Source: Clostridia bacterium
GTDB lineage: Bacteria; Bacillota; Clostridia; Monoglobales; Firm-18
Reading direction: 5' to 3'
Length of the DNA: 16,661 nucleotides
Assembly (NCBI GenBank): GCA_017408205.1
Contig: JAFQVC010000048.1
Coordinates: 1-16,661 of the forward strand
The translations under genes and the position numbers were made by a program. The notes under the pieces were generated by a model. It made no database searches, was not told where the DNA came from, and was given only the letters and a program-made list of their open reading frames with translations. Position 1 is the first letter of the stretch; every line of letters starts with the position of its first letter. Shown piece after piece: positions 6,793 to 14,502 of the stretch.

Positions 6793-7631
6793 GAATTAAT
6801 GATTTACTTATTCAGGGAACTGAATTGTTAAAACAAAACGGAATAGGTACTTGTGTTTTAGACGCTCAGTTATTGCTTGCACATTATCTTAAAGTAGATA
6901 AACTGTTTGTTATTAACAACAGAAAAACAGACCTTGCCGAGTGGGAGGGCTATTTTGATTTGTTGTCAAGGCGTGCAAAACACGAGCCAATGGCGTACAT
7001 TCTCGGCAAAAAAGAGTTTATGTCTCTTGATTTTTATGTTGACAAAAACGTATTGATTCCCCGTCCTGACACTGAAATTCTGGTAGAATATGCTATTGGC
7101 GTTATTAAAAACAAAAGGGTTAATGTTTTAGACATAGGTACTGGAAGCGGTTGTATCGGTATAAGCGTTGTTGCAAACTGCAAACACTGCAAAGTTACGG
7201 GAATTGATATTTCAGATAGTACTTTGGAAATTGCACAAAATAATGCCGAAAGCAACAAAGCGGGTAAAAGATTTAAAACAATAAAATGCGATATACTAAA
7301 TGAGATGCCTGAAGGCAAGTTCAATGTTATATTGTCTAATCCTCCGTACATTCCTCCAAAGGTAATCGAAACTTTAGAAGATGATGTAAAAAAATACGAG
7401 CCATATCACGCTTTAAACGGTGGCGACGACGGTCTTGTGTTTTACAGAAAAATATCCGAAACGGGGAAAAAACTTTTAACGGACAAGTATTTTATTGCGC
7501 TGGAGGTTGGGCACGACCAGAGTGAGCAAGTTATGGAGATATTAAAAAATGACGGTTATGAAAACATAACCGCCATAAAAGATTTGGCAGGAATCGAGCG
7601 TGTTGTTATTGCTCGTTCTTCCAGATTTTAA
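6789..7631 (+). CDS. prmC: Release factor glutamine methyltransferase PrmC
   Basis: This 280-residue enzyme transfers a methyl group from S-adenosylmethionine to the glutamine of the GGQ motif in release factors RF1 and RF2. The N-terminal helical domain (1-85) reads INDLLIQGTELLKQNGI...DAQLLLAHYL, as in the family. PRPDTE (91-96) leads into the Rossmann domain, with motif I DIGTGSGCIG (115-124), VTGIDIS (137-142) and the catalytic NPPY (184-187, in SNPPYIPP). ALNGGDDGLVFYR (208-220) is also typical. I chose ATG 6789 because it begins the conserved domain; upstream codons in frame overlap holA. The gene follows holA with a 19-base gap holding the mini-ORF ribosome site. The last 26 bases overlap the end of the convergent YtvI-like gene. 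Confidence 0.95.
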   Translation: MRINDLLIQGTELLKQNGIGTCVLDAQLLLAHYLKVDKLFVINNRKTDLAEWEGYFDLLSRRAKHEPMAYILGKKEFMSLDFYVDKNVLIPRPDTEILVEYAIGVIKNKRVNVLDIGTGSGCIGISVVANCKHCKVTGIDISDSTLEIAQNNAESNKAGKRFKTIKCDILNEMPEGKFNVILSNPPYIPPKVIETLEDDVKKYEPYHALNGGDDGLVFYRKISETGKKLLTDKYFIALEVGHDQSEQVMEILKNDGYENITAIKDLAGIERVVIARSSRF

Positions 7632-8685
7632 TTATACCCGCTTTATGAAGCGAGGTTAAAATAAGCACAATCATAGGTGCTAAAATCATACCGAATACAC
7701 CAAATACTTTATAACCCACATAGATACTTATAAGAGTTAAAAGAGGGTGTGTTCCAAGAGAATTGCTTATGATTTTTGGCTCAATAAACTGTCTTATTAC
7801 GGTTATTATTCCGTACAGCACCAAAATTCCTATGCCGAAACTGAAGTTGCCCATAATCAGTGAGATTATACCCCAGGGAATAAGAACTGCACCTGCACCG
7901 AATATGGGTAATATATCAATAAAGGCAATAAGAAGTGCTGCTGTAAAGGCGTAATCTACGCCGAGTATCAAAAGTCCTGTCAACAATTCAACGAAGGTTA
8001 TTGCCATTATAATAAGCATACCCTTTAAATATTTTTTGAATGCAATTGCTGTATATTTTTTAATAGACAGCAATTTATTTTTTGCATTTTCAGGGAACTG
8101 CATCAAAATGAACGATTTAATATTACTGTAATCGTTGGTAATGAAAATTGATGACAGCACCAGAGCGACTATGAAAATCAAAACCGCAGGAATAGATGTT
8201 GCAACACTTGTCGCGCTGTTAATTGTAATTTTTGTAAGTGAGGCAATAAGGTTTTTGGCAGCAACGGCAAGTTCTTTTGTGAAATCAACTACATACTGGT
8301 AAAATTCAGGGGAAACTGATTTTTGGAAAATCTCCCATTTGTCCGTAAAATAGTAATAAGTGTCTGTTAACGTTGAGGTAATTTGCGGCATGTTCTGAAC
8401 AAAACTTGTAAGTTCCGAAATAATTCTGTTTACTACAAGAGTGATAATTCCCGAAAGAACAACCACAATCAGCAAAAGAGAAACTGCTGTAGCAAGAAAT
8501 TTGGGAAATTTCCATTTGTTTTTAAGAAAAGACGAAACGGGGTTTGCAATTGCAGCAAGAACAAAGGCAATAACAAAGGGCAAAAACAAGCTAATTGTTT
8601 TCGGAAGTATCAACGTTACCAAAAAATATGCAAGAATTACATACGCAACAATTATAAAAAATTTAATATGTTTTTTTATATCCAT
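7606..8685 (-). CDS. AI-2E family transporter, YtvI-like
   Basis: This polytopic membrane protein of 359 residues belongs to the AI-2E transporter (PerM/DUF20) superfamily. The N-terminal helices are around residues 8-40 (LPFVIAFVLAAIANPVSSFLK nearby), with another near 60-85. A long amphipathic middle region holds FVQNMPQITSTLTD. The conserved C-terminal half contains LLTGLLILGVDYAFTAALLIAFIDILPIFGAG, VLIPWGIISL, IRQFIEPKI and LGTHPLLTLISIYVGYKVFG. The combination best fits the YtvI branch, which is found in sporulating Firmicutes, but its substrate is unknown. ATG 8685 is preferred; AAAGG (8700-8696) is the nearest ribosome site, 10 bases away and modest. It follows apgM by 13 bases and is almost certainly co-transcribed. 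Its 3' end overlaps that of prmC with no terminator between. Confidence 0.88.
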   Translation of the reverse strand: MDIKKHIKFFIIVAYVILAYFLVTLILPKTISLFLPFVIAFVLAAIANPVSSFLKNKWKFPKFLATAVSLLLIVVVLSGIITLVVNRIISELTSFVQNMPQITSTLTDTYYYFTDKWEIFQKSVSPEFYQYVVDFTKELAVAAKNLIASLTKITINSATSVATSIPAVLIFIVALVLSSIFITNDYSNIKSFILMQFPENAKNKLLSIKKYTAIAFKKYLKGMLIIMAITFVELLTGLLILGVDYAFTAALLIAFIDILPIFGAGAVLIPWGIISLIMGNFSFGIGILVLYGIITVIRQFIEPKIISNSLGTHPLLTLISIYVGYKVFGVFGMILAPMIVLILTSLHKAGIIKIWKNEQ

Positions 8686-8698
8686 ATACAATCTGCCT

Positions 8699-9889
8699 TT
8701 ACGATAAAAATTTACTCATAAGAGTATGTCCTTTTTCTACAAACTCGCCGTTTTTCGCATCTTCTTCATTATACGCAAGTCCTGATTTTTCTTTTTCGTC
8801 ACTTCTGTAAATAACAAAAGGAACGGGGTCGTTTGTATGTGTGCCTATTTTAAGAGGTGTAGGATGGTCGGGCAAAACCATGATTGAAAAATCTTCTCCG
8901 CTGTTTTTTAAGTACTCATATACAGTTTTAACCACAATACCGTCAATTAATTCAATTGATTTGATTTTGTTGTCTTTTTCAAAATGGTGACCGCATTCGT
9001 CAGGTGCTTCCATATGTATATATACAAAGTCGTTAACTTTTAGTGCATCTATTGCCGCCTGTGCTTTTCCGGGGAAGTTTGTGTCTATATTTCCAGTTGC
9101 ACCTTCAACTTCTATACTGTCCATCTGTGCACAGATGCCGATGCCTTTTACAAGGTCAACTGCAGAAATTACGGCACCTTTTATTCCGTATTTTTCTTTG
9201 AAAGATGTAAGGGCGGGTTTCTTGCCCTGTCCCCACATCCAGATTGAGTTTGCAGGGTTCAGTCCTCGTTTTATCCTGTCCTTATTAATTGGATGGTCTT
9301 TTAAAAGGTCGTAACTTTTTTTCATAAGGTCAAGGAGAATTTCATTGTCGGGAAGATAATCACCTATTACTTTTCCGGATATATCGTGAGGAGGAGTAAG
9401 TTTAAACTGTTTATCAAGCCCGTGCCACAAAAGAAGATGTCTGTACGAAATACCGCCATAAAAACTTCTTATTTCGTCGCCTAAATTTTCCTGGACATAT
9501 TTCATAAGTTCTCTTGATTCTTTTGTTGTAATCTCGCCCGAACTATAATCCACCATTTTTTTGTCTTTGTAATCTGCTTCGTCCGACAAAGTTACAAGGT
9601 TTGTTCTGAATGTGGTGTCATCAGGCAATACTTCAACTCCCATACTTACTGCCTCTAAAGGTGAACGACCTGTGTAATAAAGGTGCGGGTCATACCCCAT
9701 TACGGAAAGATTTGCCACATCGCTTCCCGGGGGAAGAGCGTCAGGCACTGTTTTTACAAGACCTGTTATCCCGTTTTTGCACAAATAATCTATATTTGGT
9801 TTGTTGGCAACCTGTAAAGGGGTTTTATTTCCAAGTTCTTCAACGGGCCAATCTGCCATTCCGTCTCCAAGAATTACAACGTATTTCAA
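8699..9889 (-). CDS. apgM: Cofactor-independent phosphoglycerate mutase, archaeal-type (ApgM)
   Basis: This 396-residue enzyme interconverts 3- and 2-phosphoglycerate in glycolysis, in the cytosol. It is of the alkaline-phosphatase superfamily. Metal-site residues lie in the opening GDGMAD (8-13), in DECGHH (297-302) and in LPDHPTPLKIGTHT (339-352). The phosphorylated serine is probably Ser56 in GSDVANLS (55-62). The rest, including YTGRSPLEA (72-80), HLLLWHG (151-157) and KGIGICAQM (248-256), is typical. The length is normal. The start is TTG 9889: no ATG or GTG in frame lies between it and TAAGGAG (9906-9900), 10 bases upstream, and the next codons give the conserved MKYVVILGDG. It has its own promoter (9923-9951) and heads an operon with the YtvI-like gene. 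Confidence 0.95.
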   Translation of the reverse strand: MKYVVILGDGMADWPVEELGNKTPLQVANKPNIDYLCKNGITGLVKTVPDALPPGSDVANLSVMGYDPHLYYTGRSPLEAVSMGVEVLPDDTTFRTNLVTLSDEADYKDKKMVDYSSGEITTKESRELMKYVQENLGDEIRSFYGGISYRHLLLWHGLDKQFKLTPPHDISGKVIGDYLPDNEILLDLMKKSYDLLKDHPINKDRIKRGLNPANSIWMWGQGKKPALTSFKEKYGIKGAVISAVDLVKGIGICAQMDSIEVEGATGNIDTNFPGKAQAAIDALKVNDFVYIHMEAPDECGHHFEKDNKIKSIELIDGIVVKTVYEYLKNSGEDFSIMVLPDHPTPLKIGTHTNDPVPFVIYRSDEKEKSGLAYNEEDAKNGEFVEKGHTLMSKFLS

Positions 9890-9922
9890 ATCACAACATC
9901 TCCTTAATTGTTATCTTAATAT

Positions 9923-9951
9923 ATTTTAACAAAATAATTTGTTTTTTACAA
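9923..9951 (-). promoter_or_regulatory. Predicted apgM promoter with an inverted repeat in its spacer
   Basis: On the minus strand, TTGTAA (9951-9946) and TAAAAT (9928-9923) are 17 bases apart. The start would be near 9916. The spacer is filled by AACAAA-ATAA-TTTGTT (9929-9944), a perfect 6-bp inverted repeat that could be an operator or simply AT-rich chance. The promoter is divergent from that of the SLH gene. Confidence 0.6.
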
Positions 9952-9996
9952 TAGGAAAAGGAAAAAAACTCTAACATTACAAAATTGTTAAAACTA

Positions 9997-10025
9997 TTGC
10001 AAATATTAAAGATAAATGATATTAT
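9997..10025 (+). promoter_or_regulatory. Predicted promoter of the SLH protein gene
   Basis: TTGCAA (9997-10002) and TATTAT (10020-10025) are 17 bases apart, with an extended TGA before the -10. The start is expected near 10032, giving a leader of about 45 bases that includes GAAGGAGGT, a near-perfect anti-16S match, about 12 bases before the ATG. The surrounding 177-base intergenic region is strongly AT-rich. Confidence 0.55.
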
Positions 10026-10076
10026 GTTAGCATGAGTATCAATATGATGTTCAAAATAGAAGGAGGTAATTAACCT

Positions 10077-12926
10077 ATGAAAAAGACATTAAAAATCCTT
10101 TCACTTGTATTGGTTTTGTGTTTTGCACTAAGTTCTTTTACATACGCAAATACATTTCCTGATGTAAGTGACAATGCTGATTATGCAGAAGCAGTTTCAT
10201 TATTGTCTGCTCTGAAAATAATCAACGGTTATGAAGACGGTACTTTTGGTCCCGAAAGAGAAGTCACAAGAGCGGAATTTACAACTATGCTTATAAGAGC
10301 TCTTGGAAAAAGCGGTCTGGGCAGTAAAGACCCTGCCGGCTTGCCTTTTGCTGACTTGAATGATGCTGCGTGGGCTATCAGCGACATAAGAACTGCTTAC
10401 GATTTAAAAATTATCAACGGTATGAGTGCAACAGAGTTTGCTCCTAACGCTCAGGTTACTGTTGAACAGGCACTTAAAATGATTGTTTGTGCTCTTGGTT
10501 ACTATCCGATGGCACTTCAGTCAGTTGGCGGTGACGTAAACGCAATCTGGCCTGCAGGTTACACTAATGTTGCTTCTGATTTAGGTATTGATGTTGGTGT
10601 TGTAACAGGTTACAACAAACCCGCAAAGAGAAGCGACATCGCAACTTTTGTTTTCAATTCTTTAGAAGTTGACTTAATGGAAACTAAAGTTTACAACGAT
10701 TTGGAAAAAATCCAAATATTAAAAGATACTAACTTATTAAACAACAAACTAAAAATTTACTATGGTTATGGTGAATTGATTGCTGATAACAAAAATACAG
10801 TTGATGTATCCGGCTCTGTAGCACGTGAAGGCGAAGTAATACTTTACGAAAATGATTTTGCTGCTAACGATGTATTCTATGTTGGTTCAGTTGCAACTGA
10901 AGGTCTTGTTGGCAGAAGCGTTAAATATTATTACAAACGCAATAATGACGGTGAAAAAACTCTTGTATATTTGTATGATACAACAAAGAGTTCTTCAGTT
11001 GTTAAAATCGACCCCGAAAGCATACACAGTATCACAGGTACATGGGGTACAGGTGTTGAATTAAGTTACTGGGCAAAAGAAACTGACAGAAAAACTACAG
11101 ATGTTGACATTGCAGAAGACCCGGTTATCTCAATTAACGGCAGAGTAATCGATAACAGTTCTAAAACACCTTCTGAAGTATTTAATATTGATTCAGGAAG
11201 CATTGAATTAATCAGCAGTGCTAATAACGGTGAATTCAATAAAATCAATATCGTATCTTACATTACATACGTTGTTGGTTCCGTAAGTACATCTCAGAAA
11301 ATGGTTATCGATATGTACAAAACTTCAATTCAGGGTAACACAGTAACTCTTGATGCTGATGACGATGACACTACTCTTACTATGACAAGAGCTTCTAACG
11401 GTTCATCAGTTTCACTTTCATCTTTGTCTAAATACAATGTAATTTCTGTTAAACAGAGTATCGGAACTAACGGTAAGGGAACAATTGATGTTATTGTTTC
11501 AAACGACACTGTAACAGGTAATGTTTCATCTCTTGACTTAGACCTTGATTTAGTTTCTGTTGATGGAAAAGACTACAAATTATCAAAATACGCTAAAACT
11601 TATCTTGCATCACAGATAGATACTTTGGCTATAAACGATTCAGTTAAATTCTATCTTGACAAAGACGGCGATATCGCTGCATTTGAAAAGGTTGCATCAC
11701 TTAATACCACATACGCATTCATTTGCGGTGTTGCAGCTGAAGACGATACTTTAAGATTCAGATTGATTGAACAAAACGGTGCTAAGACAACTGTTACTGC
11801 TGCAAGCAAAGGTGTTAAAATTGACGGAACTTCATATACAGATTTTGACATTGCAGAAGGTGTTTTGTTAGGTACAGCAGACAACATTGACGGTAACGAA
11901 ACAAACGGTTCACAGTTGGTAAGAATTACAAAGAACAATCAGGGTAACATAACAGCAGTTGATACAGTTGCTGTTGGTGACAATGAAACTTCTTCTGATT
12001 TGACACTTGTTAAATCAAGTACTTCTTACGAATATAATTCATCAAATAACCAGTTTGTTAACGGTTCAAACAAATTTATGGTTGACTCAAGCACAATCAT
12101 CTTTGCTGTTCCTTCAACAAGAACAGACTATGATGCATATTCAAAGAAAACTTTAAGTTCATTTAAAGACGGTCAGTCATATTCTAACATTGAAGCATAC
12201 GACTATACATCCGGCTCGCTTGGTAAAGTTAAATGTATCGTTGTTTATGGTACATCAGGCGGAAGCGCACTTTCTGCAGATTCTCCGATTATCATTACAA
12301 CCGATAAGAACTTAACAACAAACAGCGAAGGCGAAACAGTTTATAACGTATTCGGTTATATGTTCGGTCAGGATGTATCAAACGATACAACAGAAGACGA
12401 TGCATTTACAAAGAATACAACTAAATTTGATGACGCAATTGCCGGTGATATCTACAGAGTTGCATTTACAGGCGATGACTTTAACAACTATTCAGAAAAA
12501 CTGTTGTCAGTAAGCGGTTCTTCAATGACTTCTGCCTTCTACAGAGAAGGTGTTGCAGGCGACACAGATTCAGATTACGTTGTAGCACACGGTTTGTTGC
12601 TTGGTGCTGACGGTGACACATTTATGCTTGCTAAAACAAATGACATTGATGATTTGATTAACGAGGACTCATATGATGAGTACACATTTAAAGTAACATC
12701 AAGCACAATGTTTGCAGTATATGATGCAAAAGCTCATAAAGACAGCAGAGTTACTCTTGGCGCTGACAATATCTTAATGGCAATGCCTTCATTTGCTGAT
12801 ACAAAAGATTTCATTGTAAAAGATGAAGACGGAAATATCACAAGCACTACAGGTGTTGACGCTTCTGAAATCTTTGTTTACGTTGCTAACAACAAAGTTG
12901 TTCTTGTATATCAGATTATAAGATAA
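10077..12926 (+). CDS. Secreted SLH-domain surface protein
   Basis: This 949-residue protein begins with a clear signal peptide: KK, a hydrophobic core (about 5-20), and likely cleavage after TYA at residue 24. Three SLH modules follow. Module 1 (about 27-77) has FPDV, INGYEDGTFGPEREVTRAEF and MLIRALG. Module 2 (about 89-142) has FADL and INGMSATEFAPNAQVT. Module 3 (about 158-198) is more diverged, with VVTGYNKPAKRSDIATFVF. SLH modules bind pyruvylated secondary cell-wall polymer, so the protein is anchored to the outside of the wall. Residues 200-949 are beta-rich and full of Asp, Ser, Thr, Asn and Gly, with almost no Cys, as in S-layer or wall proteins; I recognise no enzyme motif. Its strong ribosome site and regular codon use suggest high expression. 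It is monocistronic. S-layer subunit is plausible but unproven. Confidence 0.9.
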   Translation: MKKTLKILSLVLVLCFALSSFTYANTFPDVSDNADYAEAVSLLSALKIINGYEDGTFGPEREVTRAEFTTMLIRALGKSGLGSKDPAGLPFADLNDAAWAISDIRTAYDLKIINGMSATEFAPNAQVTVEQALKMIVCALGYYPMALQSVGGDVNAIWPAGYTNVASDLGIDVGVVTGYNKPAKRSDIATFVFNSLEVDLMETKVYNDLEKIQILKDTNLLNNKLKIYYGYGELIADNKNTVDVSGSVAREGEVILYENDFAANDVFYVGSVATEGLVGRSVKYYYKRNNDGEKTLVYLYDTTKSSSVVKIDPESIHSITGTWGTGVELSYWAKETDRKTTDVDIAEDPVISINGRVIDNSSKTPSEVFNIDSGSIELISSANNGEFNKINIVSYITYVVGSVSTSQKMVIDMYKTSIQGNTVTLDADDDDTTLTMTRASNGSSVSLSSLSKYNVISVKQSIGTNGKGTIDVIVSNDTVTGNVSSLDLDLDLVSVDGKDYKLSKYAKTYLASQIDTLAINDSVKFYLDKDGDIAAFEKVASLNTTYAFICGVAAEDDTLRFRLIEQNGAKTTVTAASKGVKIDGTSYTDFDIAEGVLLGTADNIDGNETNGSQLVRITKNNQGNITAVDTVAVGDNETSSDLTLVKSSTSYEYNSSNNQFVNGSNKFMVDSSTIIFAVPSTRTDYDAYSKKTLSSFKDGQSYSNIEAYDYTSGSLGKVKCIVVYGTSGGSALSADSPIIITTDKNLTTNSEGETVYNVFGYMFGQDVSNDTTEDDAFTKNTTKFDDAIAGDIYRVAFTGDDFNNYSEKLLSVSGSSMTSAFYREGVAGDTDSDYVVAHGLLLGADGDTFMLAKTNDIDDLINEDSYDEYTFKVTSSTMFAVYDAKAHKDSRVTLGADNILMAMPSFADTKDFIVKDEDGNITSTTGVDASEIFVYVANNKVVLVYQIIR

Positions 12927-12940
12927 CAAACAAATAAATA

Positions 12941-12970
12941 AAAAAGAGAGGTTTTTACCTCTCTTTTTTT
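12941..12970. terminator. Bidirectional terminator between convergent genes
   Basis: GAGAGGT (12946-12952) pairs with ACCTCTC (12957-12963) around a TTTT loop. Flanking A5 and T7 runs extend the stem and give U-tracts in both directions. It ends the SLH gene, and its last two bases enter the TAA of the minus-strand DUF1836 gene, which shares it. Confidence 0.92.
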
Positions 12971-13502
12971 ATTCTATAATTTCATTGTTGTTGTAGTATA
13001 AGAAACATTTTTCAAGATAAATCTTGTTTGCTATGTTTGCAATAGCGGTACGAAGCAGTCCTTTTATTTCGGGGTACTTTGTTTTGTTGTCATCAATCTC
13101 ATACATTTCCGCTTCCAGCCCAAAAGTTATTTTTAACATATTTTCAAGTTCGTCACAAAAATAATTATATGCACTTTTTGCAGAATACGTTTTCTTTTGG
13201 ATGTTTAATAACGTGTTTATAAAATCCATAGAAAGTACAAGTTTTGCAGAAGCAATAAAAATAAGATATGCTATCTGCTCTCTGTTGTACTGCTTTTTGA
13301 CAGGGTTGGGAATAAGCCCTTTTTTAACGTAATTGCTTATCATTGAGGATGTAAGTGTTATTTCCTGAACAGGTGCATATATCTGTGAAATGTATTTTGT
13401 AGTCTGTTCAAGGTACAAACCTACGTCAGGAATCTCCTCGAATTTCGGAAGCCGGAAGTTTTTAATTGGCTCTGAAATAGTTTTTAACATTTTTTCATTC
13501 AT
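12969..13502 (-). CDS. DUF1836 family predicted DNA-binding protein
   Basis: This 177-residue protein matches the DUF1836 family. The N-terminal FRLPKFEEIPDVGLYLEQTTKYISQIYAPV (16-45) is the family hallmark. It is followed by a MerR-like helix-turn-helix, ITLTSSMISNYVKKGLIPNPVKKQYNREQIAYLIFI (48-83). The C-terminal half is helical, with no recognised ligand-binding domain and no membrane segment. Start choice: ATG 13502 has GGTG (13511-13508) six bases upstream. An ATG at 13514 has no ribosome site and would sit at the predicted transcription start. Longer in-frame extensions run through the divergent promoters and into degV and are not credible. The gene is divergent from degV and its promoter lies in a symmetric TTGTCA array, which suggests autoregulation and control of degV. 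The regulator role is inferred from the fold. Confidence 0.85.
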   Translation of the reverse strand: MNEKMLKTISEPIKNFRLPKFEEIPDVGLYLEQTTKYISQIYAPVQEITLTSSMISNYVKKGLIPNPVKKQYNREQIAYLIFIASAKLVLSMDFINTLLNIQKKTYSAKSAYNYFCDELENMLKITFGLEAEMYEIDDNKTKYPEIKGLLRTAIANIANKIYLEKCFLYYNNNEIIE

Positions 13503-13513
13503 TTTAATCACCA

Positions 13514-13567
13514 TTGTCAGTATATCACGATTAAAAATTGTTGTCAAGTTATTGACAATGCTGACAA
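13514..13567. promoter_or_regulatory. Symmetric four-half-site operator between the DUF1836 gene and degV
   Basis: Four copies of TTGTCA-type half-sites are present: TTGTCAG (13514-13520), TTGTCAA (13541-13547), and the inverse forms TTGACAA (13552-13558) and CTGACAA (13561-13567). The inner pair forms a perfect 7-bp inverted repeat with GTTA between. They overlap both divergent -35 boxes, and the outermost lies at the DUF1836 transcription start. Confidence 0.55.
13519..13547 (-). promoter_or_regulatory. Predicted promoter of the DUF1836 gene
   Basis: On the minus strand, TTGACA (13547-13542) and TATACT (13524-13519) are 17 bases apart, with an extended TGA. The start near 13512 leaves a leader of about 10 bases holding GGTG, which supports ATG 13502. 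Confidence 0.75.
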
Positions 13568-13580
13568 ATAGTGCTATAAT
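13552..13580 (+). promoter_or_regulatory. Perfect consensus promoter of degV
   Basis: TTGACA (13552-13557) and TATAAT (13575-13580) match consensus exactly, are 17 bases apart and have an extended TGC. The start near 13587 gives a leader of about 52 bases with a small CGGTT/AACCG hairpin (13591-13607). So strong a core would usually be held down by a repressor. Confidence 0.88.
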
Positions 13581-13638
13581 ACCTTTTGAACGGTTATTGA
13601 AAAACCGATAAAAAGATTTTAATAACGAGGTGTTTAAA

Positions 13639-14460
13639 ATGAGTTTTAAAATTGTAGTTGATTCATCATCAAATATCACGGGTAGTAACTTCGCGGTTGT
13701 CCCGCTAAAAATATATTTAGGTGAAAAAGAGTACATTGATAATGAAAAACTTGACGTTGACAAAATGATGCAGGATTTTGCTAACAGTAAAGAAAAATCA
13801 TCAACATCGTGTCCCAATATTTCGGAGTGGTCAGACGCTTTCTTTGGTGCTGATGAGATTTTTGCGATTACAATTTCAAGTAATTTATCTGCAAGTTATT
13901 CCTGCGCGGTAAATGCAAAAGAACAGTATTTATCAACACACAGTGATGCAAAAATATGTATTATTGATTCCCTTTCGGTTGGTCCTGAAATGGAATTAAT
14001 AGTTCAAAAAATTTTGGAGTTAAAGAACGCAGGAAAAGATTTTTATGAAATCGAAAAAGAAATTAAGGAATATCAGAATAAAACTCATTTATTGTTCTGG
14101 TTAAAATCTCTTGACAATCTTGCCCGCAACGGAAGAATTAACGGTACAGTTGCAAAAGTTGTGTCAGCACTTGGAATTGAAATAGTAGGCAAAGCAAGTG
14201 ATGTCGGCGAATTACAGTTACTTCACAAATGCAGAGGAAGTAAAAAAGCCCTTGTAAAATTAGTTGAAGAACTGAAAAACAGCGGTTTTTCAGGCAAGTG
14301 CATAATCACACATTGCAACAATGAGCAGGATTCGTTGAAATTAAAAGAACTGATTTGTGAGAGTTTTCCCGATGCGGATATCACCATCAACGAATGCAGA
14401 GGTTTGTGTGCATATTACGCACAAAACGGTGGTGTTGTATTCGCTTTTCAAAGCAATTGA
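13639..14460 (+). CDS. DegV family protein, diverged C-terminus
   Basis: This 273-residue protein belongs to the DegV family; characterised members bind fatty acids and some present them to fatty acid kinase FakA for acyl-phosphate formation. Family marks are KIVVDSSSNI (4-13), TSCPNISEW (56-64, the usual TSQPS-like lipid-headgroup motif) and ITISSNLSASYSCA (77-90). Further on come DSLSVGPEMELI and LLFWLKSLDNLARNGRI. The usual C-terminal GxxxGxHxGPG segment is not seen; the end reads NECRGLCAYYAQNGGVVFAF. The start is ATG 13639 with GAGGTG (13627-13632) six bases upstream; the GTG at 13630 falls inside that site. It is divergent from the DUF1836 regulator. Its stop lies inside the next gene's -35. 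No fakA or plsX is in the window, so the pathway is inferred. Confidence 0.9.
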   Translation: MSFKIVVDSSSNITGSNFAVVPLKIYLGEKEYIDNEKLDVDKMMQDFANSKEKSSTSCPNISEWSDAFFGADEIFAITISSNLSASYSCAVNAKEQYLSTHSDAKICIIDSLSVGPEMELIVQKILELKNAGKDFYEIEKEIKEYQNKTHLLFWLKSLDNLARNGRINGTVAKVVSALGIEIVGKASDVGELQLLHKCRGSKKALVKLVEELKNSGFSGKCIITHCNNEQDSLKLKELICESFPDADITINECRGLCAYYAQNGGVVFAFQSN

Positions 14461-14485
14461 CAACTTTACCAATCCGTTATATAAT
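14457..14485 (+). promoter_or_regulatory. Perfect consensus promoter of the dNTPase gene, overlapping the degV stop
   Basis: TTGACA (14457-14462) and TATAAT (14480-14485) are exactly consensus with 17 bases between. The degV stop TGA (14458-14460) is inside the -35. The start would be near 14492, just at the GAGGTG ribosome site, so the leader is only about 11 bases. Confidence 0.85.
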
Positions 14486-14502
14486 TATTTTGAGGTGGGC
14501 AG

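Noticed and set aside
7639..7652. Small hairpin CGCTT/AAGCG after prmC as a terminator
   Set aside because: The stem is 5 bp and is not followed by a T-run on either strand; it also lies inside the YtvI-like coding sequence.
13591..13607. Hairpin in the degV leader as a riboswitch or attenuator
   Set aside because: The stem is only 5 bp, with no T-run or alternative pairing that I could find.
13503..13817. A longer N-terminus for the DUF1836 protein
   Set aside because: The extension crosses both divergent promoters and is antisense to degV. The conserved domain begins after ATG 13502, which has its own ribosome site.
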